The notes under the pieces: generated by a model | What the model saw: only the letters and a program-made list of their open reading frames with translations | What the model was told of the DNA's origin: nothing | Database searches by the model: none | Assembly (NCBI GenBank): GCA_015178975.1 | Contig: WHVD01000092.1 | Location: 124,001 to 188,000 of the forward strand | Source: Hysterangium stoloniferum | Lineage: Eukaryota; Basidiomycota; Agaricomycetes; Hysterangiales; Hysterangiaceae | DNA length: 64,000 nt | Direction of reading: 5' to 3' | Part shown: piece after piece, positions 45,401-57,076 of the stretch | Numbering within the stretch: the first letter of the stretch is position 1 | Layout of the letters: the number at the start of each line of letters is the position of its first letter | Position numbers and translations under genes: made by a program

Positions 45401-46708
45401 CCACGGATCTAGCCAATGAGTTTTTTTAATATTAAATCAAATGAAATGGCTTTTTCCCTACTGCTCGAAATGAAACAATTCAAACATGACAATTGGTGGA
45501 ATAAAATCCAGTGAACATAAATGGAAGCAATAGGGGAAATGTCGGGATAGCGAGTAAAATAAACTGCCGTGGGGCGAAGTGCCACGCTAGCGACTGAAAC
45601 ATTGAAACACAGAGATTTCTCAGGGGCTTAGCTTCTGCACGCGGCGGGTCGTCATGGGTATTGTATTCTTCAGCTCTGATTTGATAAGTGATCCCACCAC
45701 ATGACCACGAGCTACGTTTCTCTTATCCAAGGTGAAAGCTCACGACAATGTGAAGAGGTATCGGTGTTTTGATGATGGTGTTTTCCAATGACTTGGCCCA
45801 GCTTCCTGTTCTCCCAAACAAGTGACACGAGAATAACGGTGGGACGGCCTTCTTCGAGTACCCCTAGTGGTATTCGATTGACCTTATTACCGCTAGTATA
45901 TACGATGTGATTTCAGTGAGTAGTCCACGGAATATATTCAACACCAGTATAGAGAACCTCGCAGCGATTAATACAAGTGAATATCTTCACTTTTAAATTG
46001 CGTCAAATTATGTAGTTTCATACAACTTTCAAGTCCGCGGTCTGTTTGCAATGATTGTCATTTATAAATAGGATGTCAGTTTATCCACGGGTGGGTGCCC
46101 GCAAGGATATTCAACTCAGGTATGGCATCAACGCGTACAAGCTGCAGAGCTCGGGGCCATGGTGAAAAGTGATTGTATGTGCTCTTAGATTTGCTCGACC
46201 TATGGCAGGTTTATTGTCAAGTTGTCAATGGAAGAAACTCAGTTTAAGGAATTCGGCCAATGCATTGCCTCGCACGGTGTGAAGGCACTCGGTTTGCAGA
46301 TCATGGATCTTGTCAGTTGAACACTGGCCTGAACGTATGATGAGCCTGAAGGAGACATGCATCGAAATGGCGACAAAGGGGGGGGGGCAATTTGAGGCAT
46401 ACAGGGACATCTTATTTAAAACAAGTGTCGTTCATGGTTCGGATGTTAGTGTAGGCACGGCTAGTGCCTCCAAATGTATTCAACATGTATGGGGACAACT
46501 GCAGAGCTCACGGCGATAATACAAAGCGACTATGTGCGTTGTTACATCGGCTCAAATAATATAGCTTATACCATCTGCAACCCCGGCTGCAAAGTGAGTT
46601 GAATAAAGGGCGCTATTGGGCTCTTCGTGGTTTGGTTGAGATGTGTCGGCATTATCGAAGAGGAATGGTCAGCGAGTGTATCCAAATGATGGTGCAAGAC
46701 CTTTGTCA
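45401..46708 (+). pseudogene. Spacer and family D copy, left arm
   Basis: Spacer to about 45700, then D from its ATG-region (ATGACCACGAGCTACG) to VQMMVQDLCQ at 46708. Segments are open over 60-70 codons only. The poly-G tract at 46380 interrupts the region equivalent to the GDGGG residues of the 39285 copy. Confidence 0.45.
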
Positions 46709-47282
46709 GGGCAACAATGTTCATCCACCACCGATATGGGGGTCTGTCTACTGATACACGAGTGGAAGGTGTGGCGACCACGGAAAGGAAAAAAAGTATG
46801 TTCAACTCTAAATGCTCGATCGGGTAATTGATGGATTGGTCATCTCTCCAACCGCGCATGATGTCACAATGTGGAAAAAGAGAAACGAGCACGGCGATGG
46901 TGTCGAGGCTGCGCACTGTGGTACACGCAGATTTGGGCTCGGATGATCGAGTTGTCAGCTTCAGAGTGATCAACATTATTTTCTCGGCAGACATCCAGAG
47001 CGAGTAATCTGGACTCGCGCCCATCAAAATCAGACTGGTGGGACAGTTTCATTGGCGGATGTAAGATGGTGCGATAAGGTAAAATCTTATCAACGTACCT
47101 TGCGATGGGCCCAATGAGTGAAGAAACCACATTCAGCTGGTTGATGTGATCGGTGAGAAGCGTGCTGTCGTCGAAGAAGATTTGCAAGGAGTAAATACTC
47201 CAGTACAGTGGATGTGATGTCCACAAATCAAGATGAAGTGCCAATGACGCTATATGCACGTTTATGTCGTGCACTATAGCCT
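46709..47282 (-). pseudogene. Family A exons 4-5 in the palindrome spacer
   Basis: Exon 5 (47027 down to about 46740: MLITLKLTTRSSEPKSACTTV, LDTIAVLVSLFPHCDIMRG) and most of exon 4 (47282 to 47097: HINQLNVVSSLIGPI). The start of exon 4 is cut off where the right arm begins. Confidence 0.65.
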
Positions 47283-48600
47283 TGACAAAGGTCTTGCACC
47301 ATCATTTGGATACACTCGCTGACCATTCCTCTTCGATAATGCCGACACATCTCAACCAAACCACGAAGAGCCCAATAGCGCCCTTTATTCAACTCACTTT
47401 GCAGCCGGGGTTGCAGATGGTATAAGCTATATTATTTGAGCCGATGTAACAACGCACATAGTCGCTTTGTATTATCGCCGTGAGCTCTGCAGTTGTCCCC
47501 ATACATGTTGAATACATTTGGAGGCACTAGCCGTGCCTACACTAACCGAACCATGAACGACACTTGTTTTAAATAAGATGTCACTGCATGGCTCAAATTG
47601 CCCCCCCCCCTTGTTGCCATTTCGATGCATGTCTCCTTCAGGCTCATCATACGTTCAGGCCAGTGTTCAACTGACAAGATCCATGATCTGCAAACCGAGT
47701 GCCTTCACACCGTGCGAGGCAATGCATTGGCCGAATTCCTTAAACTGAGTTTCTTCCATTGACAACTTGACAATAAACCTGCCATAGGTCGAGCAAATCT
47801 AAGAGCGCATACAGTCACTTTTCACCATGGCCCCGAGCTCTGCAACTTGTACGCGTTGATGCCATACCTGAGTTGAATATCCTTGCGGGCACCACCCGTG
47901 GATAAACTGACATCCTATTTATAAATGACAATCATTTCAAACAGACCGCGGACTTGAAAGTTGTATGAAACTACATAATTTGACGCAATTTAAAAGTGAA
48001 GATATTCACTTGTAATGATCGCTGCGAGGTTCTCTAGACTGGTGTTGAATATATTCCGTGGACTACTCGCTGAAATCACATCGTATATACTAGCGGTAAT
48101 AAGGTCAATCGAATACCACTAGGGGTACTCGAAGAAGGCCGCCCCACCGTTATTCTCGTGTCACTTGTTTGGGAGAACAGGAAGCTGGGCCAAGTCATTG
48201 GAAAACACCATCATTAAAACACCCATACCTCTTCACATTGTCGTGAGCTTTCACCTTGGATAAGAGAAACGTAGCTCGTGGTCATGGGGTGGGATCACTT
48301 ATCAACTCAGAGCTGAAGAATACAATACCCATGACGACCCGCCGCGTGCAGAAGCTAAGTCCCCGATAAATCTCTGTGTTTCAATGTTTCAGTCGCTAGC
48401 GTGGCACTTCGCCCCACGGCAGTTTATTTTACTCGCTATCCCGACATTTCCCCTATTGCTTCCATTTATGTTCACTGGATTTTATTCCACCAATTGTCAT
48501 GTTTGAATTGTTTCATTTCGAGTGGTAGCGAAAAACCCATTTGATTTGATCTAATATTAAAAAACTCATTGACTAGATCCGTGGGCCTCTTGAATGTTAG
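47283..48600 (-). pseudogene. Family D copy and spacer, right arm
   Basis: Mirror image of 45401-46708 with few differences. Runs from ATG near 48285 to 47283; spacer to 48600. No open segment longer than about 60 codons. Confidence 0.45.
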
Positions 48601-49099
48601 TTGTCGTCACCTGTTCCTTCCTATGCGCAGTCGCCACACCTTTCACTGATGTGTCGGTAGCATTGACGAATTCGACTTACGTGTCCATTTTCCGGAAAAT
48701 AACCCCCGAAACATAACTATGAGGCTTTCAGGCCGTTTTATCAAAACTAATGCTGGTGAGTTAGTCGCCATAATGGTGCTACCAAGGAGACACTCCCACA
48801 TGTCAGCCTTAACATTGGAAAGGACTCACACTACTCCATCATCTTTAATCTACCTTGCCATTGTCACATCGAACAGAGTTGCTACATTATGGGCGAAGAA
48901 ATAATTGGGGTTAGTTTGATCCTGATAGCTGTGGATCTCTCGACCCCGGGCCCGCGTGTACCACGGTACGCAGCTTCAATACCATCGCCATTCAAGTTTT
49001 ACCCCATATACATTGAGACGCGATCCACGGCTCAATCAAAGAAGGCTCCATGATCGACTATGAAGGTCTAGTTCTCACAGCCAATTCCTTCTTATGTAT
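48601..49099 (+). pseudogene. Family M copy, right arm
   Basis: MRLSGRFIKTNAGELVAIMVLPRR at 48719 onward, then NRVATL and a degraded LILIA region; ends near CACCACACTTTTCACTGGCG. It keeps the uninterrupted site (CATAACTATGAGG) where the left arm holds the LTR. Confidence 0.55.
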
Positions 49100-49384
49100 C
49101 GACACCACACTTTTCACTGGCGCATCTGTATCATATAATTCAAACGTGGTCTCAGTGGTGAAGAAACATCGTTAGCCTGGGGAAGGTCTTGCTCGATCTA
49201 TTTCGCCCGATTTATAATCGTCTCTCTTCGATAATGCCGACACATCTCACTAGGAGGATACTGCTATTTCACTTTTAATTTCTGCGCTTCGTACCTGGAT
49301 TTCCAAATGGTATAAAGCTACATATTTCTAGTCAATGTAAGACCATATATTGCTACTTTTTGCCTTCGCGGATTCTCCGCACCT
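49100..49384 (-). pseudogene. D' fragment, right palindrome arm
   Basis: Mirror of 44187-44455. Ends at the outer palindrome border near GCGGATTCTCCGC. Confidence 0.35.
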
Positions 49385-49895
49385 CCTATTCGTTGATGGC
49401 AAGCGTATACGTATACGTTGAATATATTGGCAGGTCAGGTGGCTAGAATGACATCCGATTTATGAACGACAATCACTTCAATTAGAATACTGCTGGAAAG
49501 TGTCAAAGAAATATTAAAAATAGTATGAGTTGACTCTATTGCAATACACAATATACAAGGGTTTAATAAGCTTGTAATAAAAGTACTTGTTTCTCAATAT
49601 CTTGTGTCAGTTAGTATAGCACCTCCTGACAATATAGGTTTGGTGCTCTGGGAGGTGTATAGTGGTTCTGACACACATTAGCCTCCAAATGCATGGTCCA
49701 CAATTAGCATCTTCATATGAAAAGTTGCAATAATTGGTGGACTCCCCCTATGAAAAGGTGTGTTTCATCATCAAATTTAACAAGAAAGCCCCGCGATTGT
49801 TATTCTCAGGTCAATTGGGATGGCACAAAGCAAGCCATTGAAGAACAACAAAGAACACTGCAACTGACCAATCCACTGGTGCCAATATTTGTATC
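49385..49895. other. Unassigned stretch, possible LTR remnant
   Basis: 49385-49480 resembles the D' side of a unit. 49490-49700 has LTR-like traits: ACACAATATACAAGGG, and GTGTCAGAACCACTATACACC on the minus strand, which loosely resembles the TATCAGAGC primer-binding context of Copia elements. 49717-49941(+) is open for 74 codons (NWWTPPMKRC, AIEEQQRTLQLTNPLVP) and runs into the LTR, so it is probably not a gene. Confidence 0.3.
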
Positions 49896-50134
49896 TGTTG
49901 AGATAGACTCGAGCACCCAAGTCTACGTCAAGTCAATATGACAACGCTAAGTAGTATCGCCTTACTCTATGTCAAGTTAACACGACCATACCAAGCCGTT
50001 ACGCGCCTTGGACACGTATACCACTATTGTAGTTCTTTTCCATCGCATATCCGAAACATATTTAGCTAGCACAGTAGCAGCATCATACCTCAGTCGAACC
50101 ACTCTTACGTGTCGACTGAGCATACTTTGTTACA
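49896..50134 (-). mobile_element. Solo LTR, type H, TSD GTATC
   Basis: Minus-strand ends TGTAACAAAGTATG and TCTATCTCAACA. GTATC lies at 49891-49895 and 50135-50139. Hairpin CATACCTCAGTCGA...TCGACTGAGCATAC at 50083-50124. Confidence 0.85.
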
Positions 50135-50139
50135 GTATC

Positions 50140-50950
50140 GGTCAAGCTGATCTTTTCTTCAAAACGCATGTCCTATCTCCAGAAGCAGCGATGCCGTCGG
50201 CGGACTGGGGAATGGTCTCAAAGCATCTTGGCTTGACAGGTTCCTGCGCAAGAAGTTAACTGTGGCAAGGCTAGGCAGACTAGTTCACGAGAGCATTAAA
50301 CAATGTTCCTCGCTCATGGAGTCCATTTTATGCTATATTCACTACGTCTTCTCTTCCACCGTTGTCTTACATTTGCCCATTGAATTACCTCTCCAGTCTA
50401 ATTCTGACTGAAACGAGCCCATATAATTGTTAACTGGGGAAAAACTAGTTGCTGTCATGCTGGGGGCGGTAACTGGATCTTCTGACAAAGGAATTCACGT
50501 GGACCACAGCTCAGATCTCAATGGAATCCCAATTCCTGTTTGTCTCCTTACAGAATGACACAATGCGCAGCCCATCAAGAAGTGGTTCAGGCTTGGGTGT
50601 CTCGAAGATTTAGTTCCCACCACTCATTCCTTCCTTTCTGTGGTGGCGACACGTTTCTCTGGTGTGGCAGTAGCATCTTTGTCGAACTCCTTATCAGCCT
50701 TGGAAAGACGTTGTTTGACCTGGCGAAGGTGCTGCTCCATAACTCGATACGATTTTTACTCAGATAACGCCAACATACCAGGAACAAACTAACAGGAGGG
50801 TTGCATCATTCCCCTTGTTTAACTCGCTTTGGAGGGCGAATAAAAGTTAAATAAACCTGCGTAGTAGTTTGGGGCAATTTCAGAGCACATACAATCATTT
50901 CTTAATTTGTAGGATTTGTGGTTGTGACTAATAGTTATATATATTGTATA
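50140..50950 (+). pseudogene. A exon 2 remnant fused to a B copy
   Basis: 50190-50305 matches the later part of A exon 2 (ADWGMVSKHLGLTG, ARLGRLVHESI). From about 50310 B follows with an intron-4-like segment (CTATATTCACTACGTCTTC...TCTCCAG) and an exon-5-like part (TGEKLVAVMLGAVTGSSDKG, SFLSVVATRFSGVAVAS, LERRCLTWRRCCSI). This B version is shared with 62570-62945 and differs from that at 36700. Confidence 0.5.
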
Positions 50951-51189
50951 TATTGTAGGACGACTACATGTCTACATCTCACCGGGAACAATTATTCCTG
51001 GTCCGTTGTTGAACCGAACGGAGATGACTTGATCACAAATGTTTAAACCAATCCAAGACCGGGTGTGGCAATTGTCACTGTCTTTAAAGGGAATTCCTAT
51101 CATTTTTGGTCTGGCCCCAGGATACTGAAGTTTAACTGTCGTCGCGTAATCCCAACTGTATTCTGAAGGAATATTTTTGTTGTCATCCT
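50951..51189 (-). pseudogene. Family X copy
   Basis: Minus-strand GPKMIGIPFKDSDN-like and TTVKLQYPG-like residues correspond to the third X frame. The 5' part is shortened, so the ATG region is missing. Confidence 0.4.
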
Positions 51190-51665
51190 ACCACAATGCT
51201 TGATATACCTTGTCATCGTCGCTTTGAAGAACAATGTCCACGCATCAATCGTGTGAGCGTGGGGCGAAACATTCCACTCAGACAGAGAGATAATAATAAG
51301 GCTAGCTGTCAGTGTCGCCTGAGACGAGATTATATTTAGAATGTGTTAATACACATCCGGATGGATTCGTCACAACCAAGGATATGGCGAGGGCGAATGA
51401 AAAAATCACATTGGTTACCATTAATGGGACTAGGTCATCACTGGCCCCGGGTTCCTCCTTGGTGAAAGTTTGCAAAATTAAAAACGGGAAGTGTGAAATC
51501 TCTCTGGACAAACCCTGAGGCTGACAGCGGCAACTTGAAGGCAGCAACCATTGGGTATCGCTTTGGACTGCATTTATAAGGTACATGGCAATGTCACTTC
51601 TCGACATCAGAAAAGCCGTTTCGCTTTCAACTCTGACGTTGAGACATGGTATACTATGTGACAAT
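51190..51665 (+). pseudogene. Family C copy
   Basis: MLDIPCHRRFEEQCPRINRVS-like residues at 51195-51255. A short intron-like gap (GTCAGTGTCGCCTGAGACG...TTTAG) precedes CVNTHPDGFVTTKDMARANEK (51336 onward), LAPGSSLVKVCKIKNGK and a stop at 51518. The N-terminal part present in other C copies is missing. Confidence 0.5.
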
Positions 51666-51915
51666 CGACTGAACCATTATTATATGCTGTGTGAACCTTC
51701 AGTGGAAGGTGTAAGAAGTAGTGACCTCATTACGGTGGAGCCTATAAGGTTCAAGGAAGGTGAGGGAACCTTATGGATGAAGGCAGGAATGAAATGCTGT
51801 GTATCCCGTGTAAGTACAGCCATAACGCTGTACCTTCATGGAATTAGCTCTCCGACTGGTGGCGGCACAAAAGTAAGGCACCCCCTTCTAGTGTAGGTGA
51901 GACTGCTACCCACTA
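51666..51915 (+). promoter_or_regulatory. Family A 5' flank
   Basis: Conserved upstream block with CCTATAAGGTTC in place of CTATATAGG at about 51740 and a conserved run CCCCCTTCTAGTGTAGGTGA just before the ATG. Confidence 0.4.
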
Positions 51916-53795
51916 ATGTCTACTTTCAACGAGACGACTCTGGGGAATGATGATTCGGCAACGGCTGGGATCTACCGTGAAGACATTGAAGAGCTACAAC
52001 CCTTAGTTTCCCCTGGTGTATTGACTTCAGAGAAACAGGATGAGATCGTTCAAGGGATGAGAGAGATATTCAGGGAGAAGCTTCAAGAATGATGGCGCTG
52101 TAACGAACCAGGCCATGATTTATGTTTTCGGGACCTCAATGATGAGCAGCACATACAGCTGTCTGCAAACCATATAGAGGTCTGGGTTGACGGGTTGGTG
52201 AGTAAGGTTAATGCTATTTTCATGTGATCTGTGTTACATGCGGCAGATCTCAGTGTCAAGGAGAAACGACCTGCCATGACCCACCCACTGTTGTTAATAT
52301 ATCCATCAACACGACATCCAACCTTAGCCCATATCGCAGTTATACCGATGACTGGGGAATGATCTCGCGGAGTCAGGGGACAATGTCAAGTATTGACATT
52401 GGCCCTGGGTATTGCTGTGCAGTCGGTTTGGAATGGGTTGGGATGAAAGTCCTTCACAGGGCTAAGACAGCTTCGCTGATCGCAAAGCTGACAATATACC
52501 GGGAAATCACCCGTTTGTTACGAGACGATGGTGCCTTTAGCAAGTTGCTACAGAAGCATCTTACGCTGCCAAAACTGGGAAGACTAGTTCAAGACAGTGC
52601 TGATTTAGCGAGGTAGGGATTCCGCGACCGTTGAATACACTGGAAATACTCATATCTGAGTCGTAGACCTATATACCCGCCTCAAATTCGGAGAAGAGCG
52701 ACGGAAGTTTTAAAGAGTTTCCCGATATTTTCACAGATGTGGGGGAGCGGGAAAGGTCGCACTAGCCAGCTTATGGCATATTTGGCTTGGACCTTCTTGT
52801 GCTGTCCCGGCGTTTATTGGTTAGATGGAGCCGCGTCACCTGCCATCACGTCAACTGCGATTACGTCATCACTATACAACGTTTTAGTCAAGTCACCGCT
52901 GCACACCAACTTTGATGAGGTCGCATCAACATTTATCATATACATGGCCGGTTATTTCTCAGAATCTCACTGTGTCTCAGGATTTGATCGGCCCTTACCC
53001 CTTTTCCGCCTTGTGTATATCGTGGAAGCGATCTGCCACATGCGTCCACTATCTGTAAAGGAGCTCACGGCGATCAGAGGTTGCATTGAATTCTGGTTAC
53101 AACCGTGCGTCGTGCCATCACACCATTTCATCCTTCCCACCAAAACCATAACAGAGAATATCAGACACAACGACTTAGATTTTATGAATATCCTATAAAT
53201 CTTCTCGTGTGTTGCATGCACCAAGATGCATGGTTTCGAGATATCGCTGGAGCTGTATTGAGGGTTTTATTGGACGACATAAACATGCATATAGCATCAT
53301 TGACACTTCATCTTGATTGGTACACGTCGTACTTACTGTATCGGAGTATTGGCTCCTTGGAAACCTTCTTCAACGACAGCACCCTTCTCACCGATCACAT
53401 CAACCAGCTGAAAGTGCTTTCTTCGTTCATTGGGCCCATCATACGTTACGTTCACTATATGTTATCTTCCAGCACCGTCTTACATCCGCCCATACAATTG
53501 TCCTACCAGTCTCATTCTGACACACACGAGCCCAGATTTGGTTCTCCTAATTTCTGGCGAAAAAATAAGCGACTTGACTCTGAAGCTGATAGCTGGATCT
53601 TCCGAGCCAGAATCTGCGTGTACCACAGTGCGCAGCGTCAATATCATCGCCATTCTCCTTTCCCTCCTTCCACATTGTAACGCCATGCGCGGCTCGACCC
53701 ATGACCAGATCATCAGGGAGCTGTTTGAGAATTTGGATTTGACTGCAAACTCCCTCCTTCGCGTGGTCGCCACCCTTCCACTCGTTTGTCGATAG
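51916..53795 (+). pseudogene. Family A copy, full-length but damaged
   Basis: Exon 1 51916-52197, exon 2 52254-52612, exon 3 52661-53104, exon 4 53155-53445, exon 5 53510-53795. The lengths of exons 1-4 are identical to the intact copy. Exon 1 has an in-frame TGA (after REKLQE), and the exon 4 donor is CGTTACGT in place of GGTACGT. All other exons are open. Exon 5 keeps LTLKLIAGSSEPES but ends early after VVATLPLVCR. The second-best copy. Confidence 0.85.
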
Positions 53796-54795
53796 GGTCT
53801 AATTAGACCCCTCTATCAGTGTCGAAGGCACATGGTTGCCCTAACAAAGGTCTTACACCACCGATTGGACACACTTTCTAATCATTTCTCTTCGATTATA
53901 CCGAAACATCTCAACCAGACCAGGATTGCAGGCGTGGTTGCAGATGTTATAAATCCATATGGTGTGAACCTATGTAAGAACTATATAGTCACTTTTCATT
54001 ATCGCCGCGAGATCCTCAGTTGTCCCCATAAATGTGTTGAATACATTTGGGGGCACTAGCCGTGATTAGACTATCATCCTCATTTTAAAGTGAGATATCA
54101 CTGGAGGTCTGAAAAAGGTCTCCCCCCCCCAATTCGATACATGTCTCGTTCAGGCTCATCATACCTTCAAGATAATGTTCAATCGACAAGATCCATGACC
54201 TTCCCACCAAGGGCCTCCACACCGCCGTGCGAGTCAATGTGCTGGGCGAATTCCTTAAACTAATTCTCTTTCATTGAAAACTTGACAATAAAGCTGCCAT
54301 AGCCCGAGCAAATATAAGAGCGCATACAGTCACTTTATGCCCCGCCGCACGCTCTGCATGTTGCACGCGTTGATGCCATACATGCATTGAATACACTCGC
54401 GGCCACCACCAGCGGCTAGACTGACATCCTATTTATCAATGACAATCATTTCAAACAGGACACGAACTTGAGAGTTGCGAACCTACATAATTTGATGCAA
54501 TGTAAAAGCGGAGATAGTCACTTGTAATTGTCCTGCGAGGTTCTCTACACTGGTGTTGAATATACTCCAATGACTACTCTCTTAAATCATATCGCATATA
54601 CTAGCAGTAACAACGTCAATCGAATACCACTACGGCGTCTCAAAGCAGGCGGTCCCACCATTCTTCTCGTGTCCTTTGTTTGAGAGAACAGGAAGCCCGG
54701 GGCAGAACCAATGGAAAAGACCATGATCAAGACACCGACATTTCTTCACATGTCGTGAGCTTTCACGGTGTATAAGAGAAAGATAGCTCGTGGTC
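53796..54795 (-). pseudogene. Family D copy
   Basis: Tail to tail with the preceding A copy. Sequence is close to 7290-8241 throughout, with a start region at about 54795 (ATGACCACGAGC). No segment is open for 60 codons or more on this strand, so it is decayed. Confidence 0.45.
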
Positions 54796-55187
54796 ATGTC
54801 AGGCGGAAGCCCACATCAACTAAGAGCTGAAGAATACCCACGACCCGCCACGTGGAGCAGTCATTCCCCGAGATTTTCTGGTTTATGGTCTGTTTCAATG
54901 TTTCAGTCGTTAGCGTCAAACTACACGCCACGACAGTTTACTTTACTCCCTATCCCAGTTCCCCTGCTGCTTCCATCTCAGTTGACTCGAGTTCATTCCA
55001 CCAATTGTCATATTTGTATTATGTCATTGTCAGTCCTTAATACACTATGTTCACCATCTTTTCTCTTGCAGTGTTGTCTTTCATTCGTGCATGACACTAC
55101 CTCACCAGTCCATTTCTGACGCAAATGACTGGGAGACCATATTGACCACCGGTGTTGGCTCTCAAAGGAATAATTGCGGTTATACTG
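54796..55187 (+). pseudogene. M upstream spacer fused to a B fragment
   Basis: 54796-55020 is the spacer normally found between D and M. At about 55022 it joins B sequence (LNTLCSPSFLL, QSISDANDWETILTTG), which then meets a DNA transposon at 55188. M itself is missing. Confidence 0.5.
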
Positions 55188-55525
55188 CATCAGTAACATG
55201 GTATTGGCGCCTGGATGGTCTTGGACGCTCCATGAGCGCTGGAGGCGTGGGAGGAGGTCGCCCATTCTGGCAGCATCGTGGAGTGTCTGGGATACGTCGG
55301 AATGCCTTTGGATGTCCCGGATGACGCTGGATCATACTGCCTCCTGTGTCATCCACATCCTCCCATGTCATCCACAGACTTCCAGTGTTGTCCACAGACT
55401 TCCAGCATCATCCACATGTCTTGTATATTGTTTATATATTAATAAATTTTTCTTTTAATTGCCCCGCTGTCCCAGTCAAATGGCTTTGAAAACTAATATT
55501 ATTTAACTTTTTAAAAAGGTTGATT

Positions 55526-55726
55526 TTAAGTAATTCTAGATGCTGCCAGCAGTAATGAACTAATCACTAGTACAATTTCACCGATTTGAAACCTAGACAT
55601 AGACATACTAAGCATCCAAGTCCTGTCATCACCCGAGTCCATGTCACTGGTGGATGATTCGCAATGCTCCAAATCGGATTGGTCGCCATTATCCTGTGGC
55701 TGCATTCCCGTTGTTATAAACATCAA
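55526..55726 (-). CDS. Small protein with C-terminal hydrophobic segment
   Basis: 66 codons from an ATG that overlaps the preceding stop (TGATG). An acidic Ser-rich N-terminal half (LEHCESSTSDMDSGDD) is followed by IGEIVLVISSLLLAA, long enough for a membrane or tail anchor. It could be a separate frame or a downstream exon of the coiled-coil gene. Confidence 0.35.
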   Translation of the reverse strand: MMFITTGMQPQDNGDQSDLEHCESSTSDMDSGDDRTWMLSMSMSRFQIGEIVLVISSLLLAASRIT

Positions 55727-56255
55727 CTGATCTGTTCTACGAAAATAGTGTAGGCGTGCTTGAGTGCCTGGGTAAGTTGTCGGTTTTCTTCATAGAGGGC
55801 TGCAGTCGCCTCTATGAAGTGCTGACTGATATTCTCAGCTAACCGGTGGGAGATGTCGGCCTCCTGGGCTTCCTTCCGTACAATACTCAAATCATACTCC
55901 ATCTCTGTGCTGTGCTCTTGCAGAAACTTGACACACTCTTGAAGCTGGTCTTGCTGCGAGCAAATTTTTGCGAACACCTCCCTCGCCTCTGTTATGGCAC
56001 GGACGTCCCTCATGCTGGCAAGACTTGAATACTATGAAGTAAGGTGAATAACGAAGATATTGCAATGCCATTACTCAGAGCACTCACATTATTCATGGAT
56101 GGATCTATCATAGATGGATCTTCCCCTCCTTGCAGCTTGGTGTGTAGTGCAGAATCACCGCTGCTGAACCCATCTGTGTTCGACACAGCCAACTCCACAA
56201 GTTGCCTTTCAGTTGTGTACCAGACTATGTCGTCATCGTTTGGTAATGATCGCAA
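55723..56255 (-). CDS. Coiled-coil protein gene inside the transposon (partial)
   Basis: Exon 56255-56088 (VWYTTERQLVELAVSNTDG, ending PSMIDPSMNN), a 56-bp intron (56087-56032; GTGAGT donor, TTCATAG acceptor, phase 0), then exon 56031-55723 (MRDVRAITEAREVFAKICSQ, AQEADISHRLAENISQHFIE, ENRQLTQALKHAYTIFVEQ). The second exon has a heptad-like pattern typical of a coiled coil. An upstream exon is likely: 56590-56225 includes a Ser/Thr/Ala-rich stretch in another frame. No known transposase domain is visible. It may be a passenger gene or an accessory protein. Confidence 0.5.
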
Positions 56256-56639
56256 TACTCTGGAAGGCCAGTCCCAGCACTAAGGCTGAGACTCAACTCA
56301 TGAGATATAGTAGTGGATGTGGAGGCTGAGCCTAAAGTAGAGGCCAAGGCAGAAGTGGAGGTCAAGGTGGAGATGGAGGCAGAAACTGGGGCAGAGGCAG
56401 AGATGGGGGCAGAACAAGGAGCAGAGGTGGTGGTGGAGATGGTGACAAACCTGTGAATGGCATTATGTAAATATAAAGAAAGGCAAAGAAAATTGAACAT
56501 ACTTGGGCTAACACTAGCTTGATTCATTTGGTGATCAGAAAAACAATGACAAAATAAAATGTAAGGATGGGTGAATCGAGAAAAGTACAAAAAAGATTTT
56601 CAATCGGAGTTTGAATGTGTTTGCAGTTAAGCTCTAAGT

Positions 56640-57050
56640 GCTGGAGTGTGCCGAAAGTATGTACAGGTATTTGTGGACATGTTGTGGGAGCAGTTGTCAT
56701 GTCTGCTAATAGCTTTGTGAGTACATAGGAATATGTGAGGGAAAATAATTTTTTTTATCCAAGACAGAATTATAAAACGGTATTATTTCTGGGAGAGGGA
56801 GACAACAGCTATCCTATCTAACTATAAGGCGAGCAGCGCTACCTAACTAGATATGGGTGTGTGGGTACTACAGGTGCACCCATGTGTCGCTTCCACGTGT
56901 GCAGGAGGAGTTGGGACATAAGCACTACTCATGGAATATGCTGGAGCTGCCTGGATGCACATTTACCACTTCTGGAGAGTGCTGGAAGCGCCCGGACGCT
57001 CTTGGTGGAGGTCTAGACTAGTAAGCGTTCCTGACGGCTCTCAAGCTATT
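56640..57050. other. Transposon right part, no gene seen
   Basis: AT-rich then GC-rich sequence with subterminal motifs (CTGGAAGCGCCCGGACGCTC) similar to those near the left end (CCTGGATGGTCTTGGACGC). No supported reading frame. Confidence 0.4.
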
Positions 57051-57076
57051 TAGCGCCCAATACCATTTTACTGATG

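Larger units (their letters stand above)
44187..49384. repeat. Large inverted duplication (palindrome)
   Basis: The left arm 44187-46708 and right arm 47283-49384 are near-identical inverted copies containing D', M, the spacer and D, around a 575-bp spacer of A exons 4-5. The arms match in detail, including the run of G/C at 46380-46387 and its mirror near 47605. The left arm is longer by the LTR at 44854-45263. The right arm retains the uninterrupted site. Confidence 0.85.
55188..57076. mobile_element. DNA transposon with TIRs in a B copy
   Basis: 1889 bp with terminal inverted repeats of about 25 bp: CATCAGTAACATGGTATTGG on the left and CATCAGTAAAATGGTATTGG inverted on the right. TG lies on both sides (55186-55187 and 57077-57078), an apparent 2-bp duplication. 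B continues across it (GGTTATACTG joined to AGCTAATAAG), so the empty site agrees with the other B copies. Subterminal GGCGC/GCGCC-rich repeats are present. The minus strand carries the coding segments listed below; I see no transposase motif. Superfamily unassigned. Confidence 0.7.

Noticed and set aside
52737-53680. Overlapping frames of 153 and 191 codons as two genes
   Set aside because: They are exons 3 and 4-5 of family A read through intron 3 and intron 4. The joined model fits both segments.
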